A DNA stretch of 64,000 bases from Desulfobulbus_C sp964551175. Its GTDB lineage: Bacteria; Desulfobacterota; Desulfobulbia; Desulfobulbales; Desulfobulbaceae. Below are positions 1 to 7,900 of the stretch, piece after piece; the first letter of the stretch is position 1; every line of letters starts with the position of its first letter. The stretch lies in the NCBI GenBank assembly GCA_964551175.1, contig CAZKBZ010000001.1, forward strand, positions 77,761-141,760, given 5' to 3'. A model generated the notes under the pieces. It was given only the letters and a program-made list of their open reading frames with translations. It did not search any database and had not been told where the DNA came from. The translations under genes were made by a program, and so were the position numbers.

Positions 1-466
1 GCTTCAACCTTGCAGCAGCCTGAAAATAATAACGGCTGGATTTATCCTGGAGTTCCGGTACCGGTGTCAGCCATGTCCTGCCGTCTTTGGTGTTGACCCG
101 TACGATCTCTTTGCCGGTATTGTCCAGAAAGCGGATCTGTTGAAAGATCTGGTGGTGTGCAGCAAGGGTCAGGAATTCCTTTTCAACTGCCAGGAAAGCC
201 GTACGGCGCCGATCAGCGTTATGGGTATTGATGGCCAGCTGCAGACTTGGCAGATCACGCAGCACGAGCAGGTCACGCATGATCCAGCGGAAGACGGACT
301 GAATATCGGTGGAGATCAGCTGCAGGTCGACCATGGCCCGCTCGCTGGCCCGGTTCAGGGCAAACTGTCGCTGTTTGTATCTGGCATAACCACTGCTGAT
401 GATCACTACCGATACGGTAAGAACAACGAATATCAGGATGAGTTTTCCGCGCAGACTGGTCAGCAT
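1..466 (-). CDS. Cache-type sensor protein, N-terminal fragment
   Basis: The reverse strand is open from an ATG at 466 to the window edge, giving 155 residues; an in-frame TGA at 511-509 and no other start in between fix this ATG. The protein starts with a short cytoplasmic stretch and a hydrophobic helix (about residues 8-26), then a soluble region ending in a conserved-looking segment, VPELQDKSSRYYF, typical of extracellular double-Cache sensors of histidine kinases, diguanylate cyclases and chemoreceptors. The output domain lies outside the window, so its type is unknown. The forward-strand open frame over the same bases has no family features. Reading frame and topology are seen; the sensor role is inferred. 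Confidence 0.75.
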   Translation of the reverse strand, partial: MLTSLRGKLILIFVVLTVSVVIISSGYARYKQRQFALNRASERAMVDLQLISTDIQSVFRWIMRDLLVLRDLPSLQLAINTHNADRRRTAFLAVEKEFLTLAAHHQIFQQIRFLDNTGKEIVRVNTKDGRTWLTPVPELQDKSSRYYFQAAARLK

Positions 467-1127
467 GGGGTCATTATATCGTATGTTTCCTGGAAAGACG
501 ATGAGGTTTCACAGGAAAATCGCTCTTGTCTGCAATACGGATATGGACATTGAGGGTTAGAGAAAAGAATGCACCCCGGCAGGAGGCGGCCGGGGTGCAG
601 GAGGAGGGAAGAAAAGAGGAAACAGAAAAACGGTTTTTTTTGCTGTGTCTGAAAAACAGTACCTGTTGAATAGGATCGTCCGATGGCTAAGTGTTACTCA
701 GGGTAGAACAAGACTATGCTTACTGGAGTGATCTGCGGGCGGATTTATATGTGCTGCCCGTAGAAGGTCGCTTACCTCTGCTTCCGGCCAGGTGACAGGA
801 ACGCCTGCACATTGTACAGATAGAAGGGCAGGAAAGCGGCAAGCCGGACTTGATACAGATACGATCTTGTCTTATTTTCATATCTTTTCCTCCTGTTATC
901 TATATACGATAACCAGCGGTATACATAAATACCTGTTTGCCGGTATTTGTATTCCTTTATCAGGGGATAACAGCATGCAGAAACAGGGGAGCAGCAGCCA
1001 CCGCCTGCGAATAATCGGACAGACAATGGCTATCTCCGCTACTTGTGGAAAAGAGCTTGCTTTTTTTTGAGGGCAGAGGTAAAAATATGCGGTTCAAAGA
1101 ATACTATCCCTGCAAGGAGAATATATC
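467..1127. other. Intergenic region, 661 bases, with one GC-rich hairpin
   Basis: No convincing gene was found. Short open frames here overlap each other on both strands, lack ribosome-binding sites and show low-complexity translations. The only clear structure is the inverted repeat at 571-598. The start of rpmB at 1128 has a strong Shine-Dalgarno (AAGGAG) about eight bases upstream, so its promoter should lie in this stretch, but I could not pick a convincing -35/-10 pair. Confidence 0.5.
571..598. repeat. Perfect 10-bp GC-rich inverted repeat
   Basis: GCACCCCGGC at 571-580 pairs perfectly with GCCGGGGTGC at 589-598 across an 8-base loop. No T-run follows on the + strand; on the - strand the hairpin is followed by a moderately T-rich stretch, so a terminator reading leftward is possible. 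No leftward gene that it would serve is visible, so the function is open. Confidence 0.5.
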
Positions 1128-1322
1128 ATGGCTCGTAAATGTGAAATTTGTGGTAAAGGACCGGCAACGGGTAATAATGTCAGTCACGCTCATAATAAAA
1201 ACAGGCGCCGCTGGCTGCCTAATCTGCAGAAAGTTCGGACTGTCACCGAAAGCGGACGAACTGTGCGTATGAATGTCTGCACCCGGTGCATCCGTTCCGG
1301 TGCAGTTGTTAAACCGGCCTGA
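1128..1322 (+). CDS. rpmB: 50S ribosomal protein L28
   Basis: This 64-residue basic protein is bacterial ribosomal protein L28, a structural component of the large subunit. It starts MARKCEICGKGP, keeps the family GNNVSHAHNKNRRRWLPNLQ segment, and has two CxxC pairs (CEIC near residue 5, CTRC near residue 51), which make it the zinc-ribbon (C+) form of L28. Length and start fit the family, with AAGGAG upstream. It is followed by a rho-independent terminator, so it is probably monocistronic. The C+ form is known to be replaced by Cys-free paralogues under zinc limitation in some bacteria; no paralogue is in the window. Confidence 0.97.
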   Translation: MARKCEICGKGPATGNNVSHAHNKNRRRWLPNLQKVRTVTESGRTVRMNVCTRCIRSGAVVKPA

Positions 1323-1343
1323 TCTTTTCTGATCACATTTCTG

Positions 1344-1377
1344 GGGCGTGGAGATTTCCATCTTCCGCCCTTTTTTT
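1344..1377 (+). terminator. Rho-independent terminator after rpmB
   Basis: A GC-rich imperfect stem (GGGCGTGGAGAT with ATCTTCCGCCC, one mismatch or bulge) is followed at once by seven T residues (1371-1377), 22 bases after the rpmB stop codon. The layout is that of an intrinsic terminator. Confidence 0.8.
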
Positions 1378-1457
1378 ATGGCTGGTCAGCAGCCCGTTCC
1401 GATATTTTTCAAGGCACACTTCTTACTGTTTCCAGGATCTGTTGACAGGAGGTTTCC

Positions 1458-1712
1458 ATGAGTGAAGAAGAAATTCGATTTCTATCCTATGAAGAGGCAT
1501 CAAGAATCGTTGCAGCCATACAGGAAGAAGAAGATATAGAAGAGCAGAATCACCGTATCCTGACCGTGTACAGCAAGGACGACAAAGAACTCTGCTGGTT
1601 TGATTATGATGAGGTAATGAGTGAAGTCAATCCCGGCAAAGGTGATGATGCCAGAGAGATGGTGACAAACTATATCCTGCACCGGATTCCGGACTGGGTG
1701 CTGGACCTGTAG
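1458..1712 (+). CDS. Small acidic protein of unknown function
   Basis: This 84-residue acidic protein is preceded by an excellent Shine-Dalgarno (AGGAGG, seven bases before ATG), which supports it being a real gene. It has no signal peptide or membrane segment and no metal motif; the middle contains an Asp/Glu-rich stretch around ELCWFDYDEV and the C-terminus ends in IPDWVLDL. I do not recognise the family. It follows the rpmB terminator and is separated from the next gene by a scaffold gap, so no operon partner can be named. Confidence 0.75.
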   Translation: MSEEEIRFLSYEEASRIVAAIQEEEDIEEQNHRILTVYSKDDKELCWFDYDEVMSEVNPGKGDDAREMVTNYILHRIPDWVLDL

Positions 1713-1736
1713 GCAGGCAGGTAGAAGGTAGCAGGT

Positions 1737-1836
1737 NNNNNNNNNNNNNNNNNNNNNNNNNNNNNNNNNNNNNNNNNNNNNNNNNNNNNNNNNNNNNNNN
1801 NNNNNNNNNNNNNNNNNNNNNNNNNNNNNNNNNNNN
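1737..1836. other. Scaffold gap (100 N)
   Basis: A run of exactly 100 N marks an assembly join of unknown true length. Anything between the small acidic gene (1458-1712) and the end of the SDR gene (1874) could be missing. Confidence 0.99.
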
Positions 1837-1873
1837 CGGGCTGGTTGTTTTTTATCTTTTATTCCGGGAACTG

Positions 1874-2701
1874 CTACACGACTCCATTCGGCATGGGATC
1901 CACCTTTTCCCCGCCCAGCACGTACCCTCCGTCTAACCTGATCGTTGACCCGGTCATGAAATCCGCATCCCGTACCAGAAAAAGAACGGCCTCTGCCACC
2001 TCTTCAGGGGTCCCTGTCCTGCCCAGCAGGGTATGTGCCAGTAGTTTTTCCCTGCTCTTTCTGTCAAGAAGATCCCAGCCCCGTGTTCCCGGCCCGTGCC
2101 GCTGGTCAATGAGACCTATCATGATTTCGTTGACCCGTATGTCGGGTGCAGCGATACGGGCCCAGGTCTCGGTAAGCGAGGAAATTCCCCGGTTTGCCGC
2201 TGCATAGCCGTCGTTGAACAACATTCCTGCCGGTCCAGCGCGTCCTGTTATTGCCGCGATTGAGGAAATATTGACTACAGAGGCCTGCTCTGCCTTGCGC
2301 AGCAGATCAAGACATTGTTCAAAAACAAGCCACTTGGCATGCAGGGTCGTGTCCATTTCCAGCTGCCACTGTTCGCGGTTTATCTTCTTCAGGTAGCTTC
2401 CATGCACTATCGGCATGCCACCCCGTTCAATGTTGTTGACCAGAATATGCAGGCTTCCAAACTGTGCATCGATAGCCCGCACCATGTCATGAACACTCTC
2501 CGGGTCACGCAGGTCAGCCTGCATGGTAATGTGACCCCTGTCTTGAGCCGCAAATTCCTTTTCCATCTCCCGACAGGAGTCGGGCCAGTCAAACCAGGGC
2601 AGGGCGAGACGGACTCCCTGCCCGGCCAGTTTTCGTGCAATGGCACGACCGATCCCCCGTGTTGCACCAAGGACCAGTCCATTTTTTTCTATTAATTTCA
2701 T
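1874..2701 (-). CDS. SDR-family oxidoreductase with altered active site
   Basis: This 275-residue protein has the short-chain dehydrogenase/reductase fold: an N-terminal nucleotide-binding loop GATRGIGRAIA (residues 13-23), a Rossmann NN motif (LVNNI), a Ser-containing strand (VVNISSIAA, near 145) and a C-terminal FMTGSTIRLDGG segment typical of FabG-like SDRs. The catalytic YxxxK motif is changed: Tyr166 is present but the usual Lys is Asn170 (codon AAC, YAAAN). That Lys normally lowers the Tyr pKa and binds NAD(P) ribose, so activity may be altered or lost. The gene lies 27 bases downstream of the TPR gene on the same strand and is probably co-transcribed with it. Substrate unknown. Confidence 0.85.
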   Translation of the reverse strand: MKLIEKNGLVLGATRGIGRAIARKLAGQGVRLALPWFDWPDSCREMEKEFAAQDRGHITMQADLRDPESVHDMVRAIDAQFGSLHILVNNIERGGMPIVHGSYLKKINREQWQLEMDTTLHAKWLVFEQCLDLLRKAEQASVVNISSIAAITGRAGPAGMLFNDGYAAANRGISSLTETWARIAAPDIRVNEIMIGLIDQRHGPGTRGWDLLDRKSREKLLAHTLLGRTGTPEEVAEAVLFLVRDADFMTGSTIRLDGGYVLGGEKVDPMPNGVV

Positions 2702-2728
2702 ATGGTTGCCGGTTTCAGATCTCAGGAG

Positions 2729-3310
2729 TTATTCTTTTTGCAGCTCTTCAACAAAATCCTTGAGGAGTTGCCCGGTAGGAATCTGCATCATGGGGTTTAT
2801 TGCAATAAGCTCTTCCCATGCTTTCAAAGCACCAGCCTTGTCGTTTTTATCATAGAGCAGAACCACGCCTTTGTTAAGCCTGGACTGCTCATGATCGGGA
2901 GCTGCCTGAATTGCCTTGTCAAAGGCAGTCAAAGCCTGATCCGGCTGTTTGTTCCGCCGGTACATCACGCCGAGATCAGTCAGCACATCAGGGTTGCCCG
3001 GCGCAAGTTCCAGGGCCCTGGCGTAGGCCTCTATGGCTTGAGCTGGTTGATCGGCATCGAAATATGCATTACCCAGGTGAACCCAGGCTCCGGGATCATC
3101 CGGAGTGGCCTTTACCTGTTGTTCCACTTTCGCCAGATCATGTCCGCCTGCCTGCTGCTGGCTTGCCGTGGACGACTGAGTTCCGCTCCTTCCCGGCGAT
3201 TTGTAAACAGCAAAAACCACTCCACTGAGAAAACCGACCAGCAGAGCTATGGCAATCAGAATATAGACAGTATCTTTTTTTACATAACCTGTAGTTGTTT
3301 CTTTTTTCAT
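2729..3310 (-). CDS. Membrane-anchored TPR protein
   Basis: This 193-residue protein has one N-terminal transmembrane helix (about residues 15-36) and then two to four tetratricopeptide repeats, recognisable from segments such as AWVHLGNAYFDADQPAQAIE and VLTDLGVMYRRNKQPDQAL. It resembles the periplasmic TPR domains of cytochrome c biogenesis factors (CcmI/NrfG-like), which act as docking scaffolds, but the match is general and no specific partner is identifiable. It is the first gene of a two-gene unit with the downstream SDR gene. Confidence 0.85.
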   Translation of the reverse strand: MKKETTTGYVKKDTVYILIAIALLVGFLSGVVFAVYKSPGRSGTQSSTASQQQAGGHDLAKVEQQVKATPDDPGAWVHLGNAYFDADQPAQAIEAYARALELAPGNPDVLTDLGVMYRRNKQPDQALTAFDKAIQAAPDHEQSRLNKGVVLLYDKNDKAGALKAWEELIAINPMMQIPTGQLLKDFVEELQKE

Positions 3311-3427
3311 TATTCAATTCCTTCTGCAATTAAACGCAAGGCGCCATGATACATGCCTGAGTCAAATTAGCTCAAATTGTAAAATGGCCTCAAGTAACTG
3401 TTGATACAGATACAGCAAATGGAGGTA

Positions 3428-3886
3428 TCAAATCAGCAGAACAGTTGTCTTGATCACGCTTAAGGCAAAAGAAATGGATTGCCGTTGAAGGCCGTGAGAT
3501 GGAAAGGACTGCAATATCGGGACGTTGATCCATGTCCGGGATAACACTTTCAGGTGTTCTGCCGGTTGATTATCCCATCTATTCTGTGGTGGTATAATTG
3601 CAGGGGGTCGTAAAAAGTCAGAAATGCCTGTTTGCTCACAATGGCATTGTTGAGAAGATGTCGGTTTTCTTACAGCATCACAGCAAATTTCTCCCTTGTT
3701 TGGTTGAGGGACATGATGACCTGGAGTAAGCGACACCCTGAATGGTGATGAGATGGAGCATGGAGCATGTGCAGTAGAAAAGCATGAACTCGAAAGTACA
3801 CTCGCAGGTGCAAGCGTTGCCAGCAACAACAGTAACACCATCCAGCACTGGAAGAGCTTCTTATGTGATGTGTCGTTGTTTCTCAT
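3428..3886 (-). CDS. Putative exported Cys-rich protein, unknown function
   Basis: This is a 152-residue open frame with a positively charged start and a strong hydrophobic signal-like segment (WMVLLLLLATLAPASVLSS, about residues 15-33). The mature part carries Cys and His clusters (CCDAVRK, QCHCEQT) that look like a metal-binding or disulfide-rich exported protein. The ribosome-binding site is weak. Small exported proteins of this general layout accompany metal-handling genes in other bacteria, but I recognise no family, and the frame could be spurious at its C-terminal end. Confidence 0.5.
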   Translation of the reverse strand: MRNNDTSHKKLFQCWMVLLLLLATLAPASVLSSSCFSTAHAPCSISSPFRVSLTPGHHVPQPNKGEICCDAVRKPTSSQQCHCEQTGISDFLRPPAIIPPQNRWDNQPAEHLKVLSRTWINVPILQSFPSHGLQRQSISFALSVIKTTVLLI

Positions 3887-4116
3887 GCCTGTTCATTGTG
3901 AATGGGGGAAAACAGAATTTACATGTAATCAGCGATGAGAGCAGCTAACCGTTATTGTTATTACGATTGATTGTTAGCATATTTGATTCATTTTTTCGCT
4001 CTTTTTGTAAAAAAGGATGGGCAGCGAGCATAACCGACTATGCGTGTTGTGACAGAAAACCTGTCCATCCGGGATATTTCGGCAGTGCAGTCTTCCCGGA
4101 AAAAATTGAAGAAGAA

Positions 4117-5025
4117 TTAGAAAAAACAGCGCAAGCGGAGCTCCACCTTGTTACTGGTCTGTTTTTCACCATATTCAGTAAACGATCCGCCGGTGAGCAG
4201 GGAAAAGCGCAGCCGCAGCTCCCAGTTGGTGAAACCGGTGTAGGAAATTTCCGTGATGATGGATGCACTCCGGTCGTCAAGGTTGACGATGGCTGTCAGG
4301 CCGGGGGTGAAGTAGAGAATATCAAAGGGCTCTTTCTGCGTGAATCTGGCATACAGGTAGTTGCGGCCAGCGTAAGGTCTGCCGTACCCGCGCAGGCTCA
4401 ACTCTCTGATCCGTTGTAATAGAGCGTCGGAATGCTGATTGTCAACCTGCACGGCATCATGGGCAACCTGTCGGTAAAAAGGAGTCCGTTCGTCTTCTGT
4501 GTAGCCGTTGCCTTTGTGATAATACTCGATAAGAGCTGTCAGATCATTTTTTCGTCAGGTAACGCAGGCCGCTGAAGACGTTATTCCTTTTCTGCCGGGT
4601 TGACCCGTTCTCAAGCAGAAGCAGTTTTTGTGCATTCAGGATATAGGCAGCTTCTCCATGGATTTCAAAGTTGGTACTGATATTTCTTGAAAAATCAGCA
4701 CCGAAACGACTGGACCGGCTGTTGCTGGTAGACAGGAGAAAGTCTAAGTCCGTATTTTGGTACAGAAGATAGAGCTTAGCTGCCCGGCCGCCTTGAGCAG
4801 CCAGTTGAAACTGGCTGTTCCCTTCACGTATGAGCCGTCGATCTGCGGACTGGGCTGAACCGGTCGATGGTAGTTGGGGGTTATCGGGAAAGGTAAATGT
4901 TGTCAGCGCTCCTCCCTGGTTAATGTCCAGGTAATCAAATTTAAGCTCAACATAACCGCCCCATTTAAAGGTTTTTTTTCGATTTCTTCGCGTTCAAAGG
5001 TGAAGTCATCGTCTGCCTGCAGGTT
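4117..5025 (-). pseudogene. Decayed outer-membrane beta-barrel protein gene
   Basis: Read from 5025 down to 4117, the reverse strand encodes a beta-barrel-like protein in pieces. One piece contains KTFKWGGYVELKFDYLDI and continues to LRYLTKK, and a second runs from about 4550 to the natural stop at 4117 and ends in RLRCFF, with the C-terminal aromatic usual for outer-membrane barrels. The pieces are joined by frameshifts, one in the T8 run at 4971-4979 and one in the T6 run near 4548. No start codon or signal peptide is left. Families of this type are often encoded with LolA-like proteins and MMPL/RND exporters. Sequencing error at homopolymers is the main alternative. Confidence 0.7.
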
Positions 5026-5386
5026 TTTGATCAGCATACCGCTGATAGCGTAACACTCTATCCTGATGGGCAGGAGTGTTTTTTGTCAACCGTCATCTTC
5101 AGCCGGTCATAGGCAACCGAGGTTATTTTGCCTTGAGATCGAGCAGGTAGGTGTCTCCCTGGTCCTTAATCCCCTCGGCGGCATATTCAACCCCATAATC
5201 CAGGCGGAGGATGTCAGAGTTGTTAAATACACCGCCTACGACGATTGCAGGCTGGTGATGCGGATAGGTTTACCCACGTTGGGGATATAGAGCCACATGT
5301 TATCATCCTGGCGCAGGATCGTTCGTTCTTTTTCACTGGCCGGTTGCAGAAACAGGCTGCCACCGTGCTGGGGCCTTTTTTAATTA
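5026..5386 (-). pseudogene. Decayed LolA-like lipoprotein-sorting protein gene
   Basis: Fragments in shifting frames match the outer-membrane lipoprotein-sorting (LolA-like) family: a KAPAR piece, then GGSLFLQPASEKER, DNMWLYIPNVGKPIRITSL, GGVFNNSDILRLDY, GDTYLLDLKAK, VAYDRLKMTVDKK and LLPIRIECYAISGML. At least four frame changes or stops separate them, and the N-terminal half and signal peptide are missing. The last piece runs into the outer-membrane protein remnant near 5026, suggesting an internal deletion that removed the gene junction. Members of this family usually serve MMPL-type exporters; no exporter gene is present here. Confidence 0.7.
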
Positions 5387-5502
5387 GTTGTCGTTATGAC
5401 GTTTTGTTTTTGCTTTGACCTTATCAGAGCAACTGACGTGCTAATCCTGGTACATTAATATTATTTTAATAATATCAATATATTATAATAATAATAGAAA
5501 AG

Positions 5503-5545
5503 TGCACATCCGTTTGGCATGTGCAATATTCGACAAAATTGTCGA
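5503..5545. promoter_or_regulatory. Candidate operator: two adjacent dyads
   Basis: TGCACAT (5503-5509) pairs with ATGTGCA (5519-5525), and five bases on, TCGACA (5530-5535) pairs with TGTCGA (5540-5545). A further TTGTCGA half-site lies at 5559-5565. Paired dyads of this size are usual for TetR-like or MarR-like repressor sites, but no cognate regulator can be named. Confidence 0.35.
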
Positions 5546-5730
5546 GCTGTAACGAGAATTGTCGAATCACAGAGACACTCAAAAAATGAGTTGCTCAAAT
5601 CTATCTATACGGATATAGGGAAAACATGTAGATTGCAGCTCAATTTTATACAGTTTTTTCTCAGTAAATTCGTTTATGGTTCATACAGTGCTGTCGCAAA
5701 ATGAATTTTTCGTTTTTTGTAATCTCATGA

Positions 5731-5761
5731 ATTGGCTATATTTCAGCAGCCAATGTTTTTT
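5731..5761 (+). terminator. Terminator-like hairpin
   Basis: ATTGGCT (5731-5737) pairs with AGCCAAT (5748-5754) and is followed by G and six T residues. No + strand gene ends upstream, so it could end a small transcript or act as an attenuator before the Fe-S protein gene at 5845. Confidence 0.4.
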
Positions 5762-5844
5762 CGGTACCCGGCCTTCTCGGCCAGAGGACCGGCAAGGGGA
5801 GAGGGCATACATAAGGAGTCTTATCTCAACATTATGAGGAGCAA

Positions 5845-6369
5845 ATGCTTTTAACAAACTGGAAAAAGGAGATGAGTGTTGCGGCATGCAGACCTGAGGC
5901 CCAAACCGTTCACTGTATTGCCAGGCTGGAGCAGGATATCGGAGAGGTGATTCCTTACCTCAATGCGGTGCTGGGTGGTGATACTTTTACCAAAGATCCT
6001 CTTTCCGTTACTTTCCGCAGCCAGGGGAAACTCATTTCCGTTTATGCCGATCATATTGCCATCAATGCCTTGCAGGATGAGCTGGAGGCAGAAAAAATTC
6101 TGCGATGGCTTCAACAGGAAATTAACGATGCCTGGGAAAAAAGAGATTCCATTACACCCAGTTTTGAGGCAGCTCCACGGCCGCAACCGTTTGCCATTCT
6201 GAAATTTTTACCCAAAACCAACTGTGGTAAATGTGGCCAGCCCACATGCATTGTTTTTGCATCCCTAATGATGGAAGGTGGCAAGGGAGCCGAGGACTGC
6301 CCGGAGCTGACGCCGGAACAGCACAAAGAACTAGATGACTATCTCGGTCAATTCCGCTTCAGCTGGTAA
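5845..6369 (+). CDS. Fe-S cluster domain protein (PF04060-like)
   Basis: This 174-residue soluble protein has an N-terminal domain of unknown function and a C-terminal Fe-S domain with the motif TNCGKCGQPTC (residues about 126-136) and a further Cys in AEDCPEL, the four-Cys pattern for a [4Fe-4S] cluster seen in RnfB, the acetyl-CoA synthase subunit and relatives. GAGGAG precedes the chosen ATG closely. The gene converges on a thioredoxin-like gene, a permease and arsR; similar Fe-S proteins sit near these genes in other anaerobes, which suggests a metalloid or sulfur redox role. The Fe-S cluster assignment follows from the motif; the role is inferred. Confidence 0.8.
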   Translation: MLLTNWKKEMSVAACRPEAQTVHCIARLEQDIGEVIPYLNAVLGGDTFTKDPLSVTFRSQGKLISVYADHIAINALQDELEAEKILRWLQQEINDAWEKRDSITPSFEAAPRPQPFAILKFLPKTNCGKCGQPTCIVFASLMMEGGKGAEDCPELTPEQHKELDDYLGQFRFSW

Positions 6370-6453
6370 ATTATCGGCAGAATTTTGCTATACGTGGAGG
6401 ACACACGAATATTGCAGTGAATCCATTACGTTTCATTCACCAGACAGCGATCT

Positions 6454-6684
6454 TCAGCTAATCCACGTTTCAACTTCATCCTGTTTCGGGGCTCGGCCCA
6501 CGCATTTTACCTCGCCGTCAATGACCACTGCAGGAGTTGAAAAAATGCCCATTTTAGCAATTTCAGCAAAGTCGCTTACCTTGATAACGGTTGCGTCAAC
6601 GCCTTTGGAGGCAACGGCTGCCTCAACGACTTTCTGGGCCTGTTCGCAGGATGCACATCCGGGACCGCATACTTTGATTTCCAT
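6454..6684 (-). CDS. Thioredoxin-like redox-active disulfide protein
   Basis: This 76-residue protein is a compact thioredoxin/glutaredoxin fold with the active-site pair in GPGCASCEQ (Cys10 and Cys13) and the cis-Pro loop IFSTPAVVIDG. It belongs to the small redox-active disulfide protein 2 group, which in many anaerobes is encoded next to COG0701 permeases. A GAGGAG Shine-Dalgarno lies seven bases before the ATG. It is the third gene of the leftward arsR-permease unit, separated from the permease by a REP-like hairpin. It may reduce the permease substrate or the permease cysteines; this is inferred. Confidence 0.88.
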   Translation of the reverse strand: MEIKVCGPGCASCEQAQKVVEAAVASKGVDATVIKVSDFAEIAKMGIFSTPAVVIDGEVKCVGRAPKQDEVETWIS

Positions 6685-6713
6685 GAGTATTCTCCTCTAA
6701 TAGTAGTGTTCTA

Positions 6714-6771
6714 AGGAGTCCGGTTCCTTGGGCGATATACTCGGAATCGCCCAGGGGACTGGGCTCCTACA
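6714..6771. repeat. REP-like inverted repeat, copy 1
   Basis: The arm starting AGGAGTCCGGTTCCTTGGGC pairs, with G-T wobbles, with the arm ending GACTGGGCTCCTACA, across a 9-base loop. The right arm read in reverse (TGTAGGAGCCCAGTC then CCCTGGGCGAT) is nearly identical to the left arm of the element at 31573-31655. A GTAG or GGAG head before a hairpin is typical of REP sequences mobilised by RAYT transposases. Here it sits between the permease and thioredoxin-like genes. Confidence 0.75.
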
Positions 6772-6791
6772 AATTGAAATGATTTGTTGGC

Positions 6792-7889
6792 TTATATAAT
6801 CAAATTAAACAGAAATCCGGTAAACAGAATTCCTGTCCCGACCACGCCGATAAAGACGGCAATGAGTTTTGGCTTTAACACTTTGCGCAGGATGACCATT
6901 TCCGGCAGGGACAGGGCGATAACGCTCATCATAAAGGCGAGCACGGTACCCAAGGCAGCACCCTTGCCGAGCAGGGCCTCAACAACCGGAACAATGCCTG
7001 CGGCATTGGAGTACATGGGAATACCGACTACAACGGCAGCAGGGACCGACCACCAGGCATCCTTACCCATGATTGATGCCATGAATGTTTCCGGGACATA
7101 TCCATGAATAAGGGCACCCACGCCGATACCGGCAATAACATAGATCCAGATTTTGCCGACGATGTCGCGTACCGCCTCTTTACCGCGCTGTATCCGGTCG
7201 GCCCAGGTCAGTTTTTCTTCAATCACAACGGCTTCACCGGCCCTGAGTTCCTGGACCCAGTCTTCGATCCAGTGTTCCAGCTTGAAGCGGCCGATCACCC
7301 AGCCGGCCACAATGGCAATCATCAGGCCGGTTCCCATATAGAGGGCAGCAACTTTCCAGCCAAGGAGTCCATAGAGAAGTATCAGGGCAATCTCATTGAC
7401 CATGGGGGCTGCAATCAGAAACGAAAAGGTTACACCCAGAGGAATGCCGGCCTGGACAAAGCCCAGAAAGAGCGGCACAGCAGAACAGGAGCAGAACGGA
7501 GTGACAATGCCCAGCACGGCAGCCATGACATTGCCGCCGCTTTCACGTTTGCCGGCCAGGTATTTGCGGGTGCGTTCCTGGGTAAAAAAAGAACGTAGCA
7601 TGCCGATAATAAAGACAACCAGGGTCAGCAGCATCAAAACCTTGGGTGTGTCATAGACGAAAAACTGGATGGCCTCGCCAAGATGACTGCCCTTTTCAAG
7701 GCCGAGCAGCGAATAGGCAAAAAAGTGGGAGAAGGGCTCCAGCTGTTTATAGATCACGTACCAGAGAGCAAAGCCGAGCAGGCCGATACTAACAGTCCTG
7801 CCCATATTCATTTTTGTTCTCCTGGTTCCAGCTATCTGGCTGGATTCTGTTTTAGGACATCCACAGTCGATGGGTTGAATAGGTTCCAT
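6792..7889 (-). CDS. COG0701-family permease (ArsP/YraQ-like)
   Basis: This 365-residue integral membrane protein has about eight to ten helices and the family signature TPFCSCSAVPLFLGF near residue 134, with paired Cys in a membrane helix, followed by IAAPMVNEIALILLYGLLG. It belongs to the COG0701/UPF0718 permeases, which include the organoarsenical exporter ArsP and E. coli YraQ. A short Cys-containing soluble N-terminus (IDCGCPK) precedes the first helix. It lies 11 bases after arsR and shares its operon. A trivalent metalloid or methylated arsenic substrate is plausible from the regulator and Cys motif, but is not proven. Confidence 0.88.
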   Translation of the reverse strand: MEPIQPIDCGCPKTESSQIAGTRRTKMNMGRTVSIGLLGFALWYVIYKQLEPFSHFFAYSLLGLEKGSHLGEAIQFFVYDTPKVLMLLTLVVFIIGMLRSFFTQERTRKYLAGKRESGGNVMAAVLGIVTPFCSCSAVPLFLGFVQAGIPLGVTFSFLIAAPMVNEIALILLYGLLGWKVAALYMGTGLMIAIVAGWVIGRFKLEHWIEDWVQELRAGEAVVIEEKLTWADRIQRGKEAVRDIVGKIWIYVIAGIGVGALIHGYVPETFMASIMGKDAWWSVPAAVVVGIPMYSNAAGIVPVVEALLGKGAALGTVLAFMMSVIALSLPEMVILRKVLKPKLIAVFIGVVGTGILFTGFLFNLII

Positions 7890-7900
7890 GTGTTTTCCTC

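Larger units (their letters stand above)
5387..5844. other. Intergenic region, 458 bases, AT-rich with palindromes
   Basis: No gene was found. The region is very AT-rich around 5456-5500 and then holds two closely spaced dyads (5503-5525 and 5530-5545), a third half-site (5559-5565) and a terminator-like hairpin (5731-5761). These may be operators left from the decayed gene pair to the left or control elements of the Fe-S protein gene at 5845. Confidence 0.5.

Noticed and set aside
1045..1272. Open frame overlapping the rpmB start
   Set aside because: It overlaps rpmB in another frame and lacks a Shine-Dalgarno or recognisable features.
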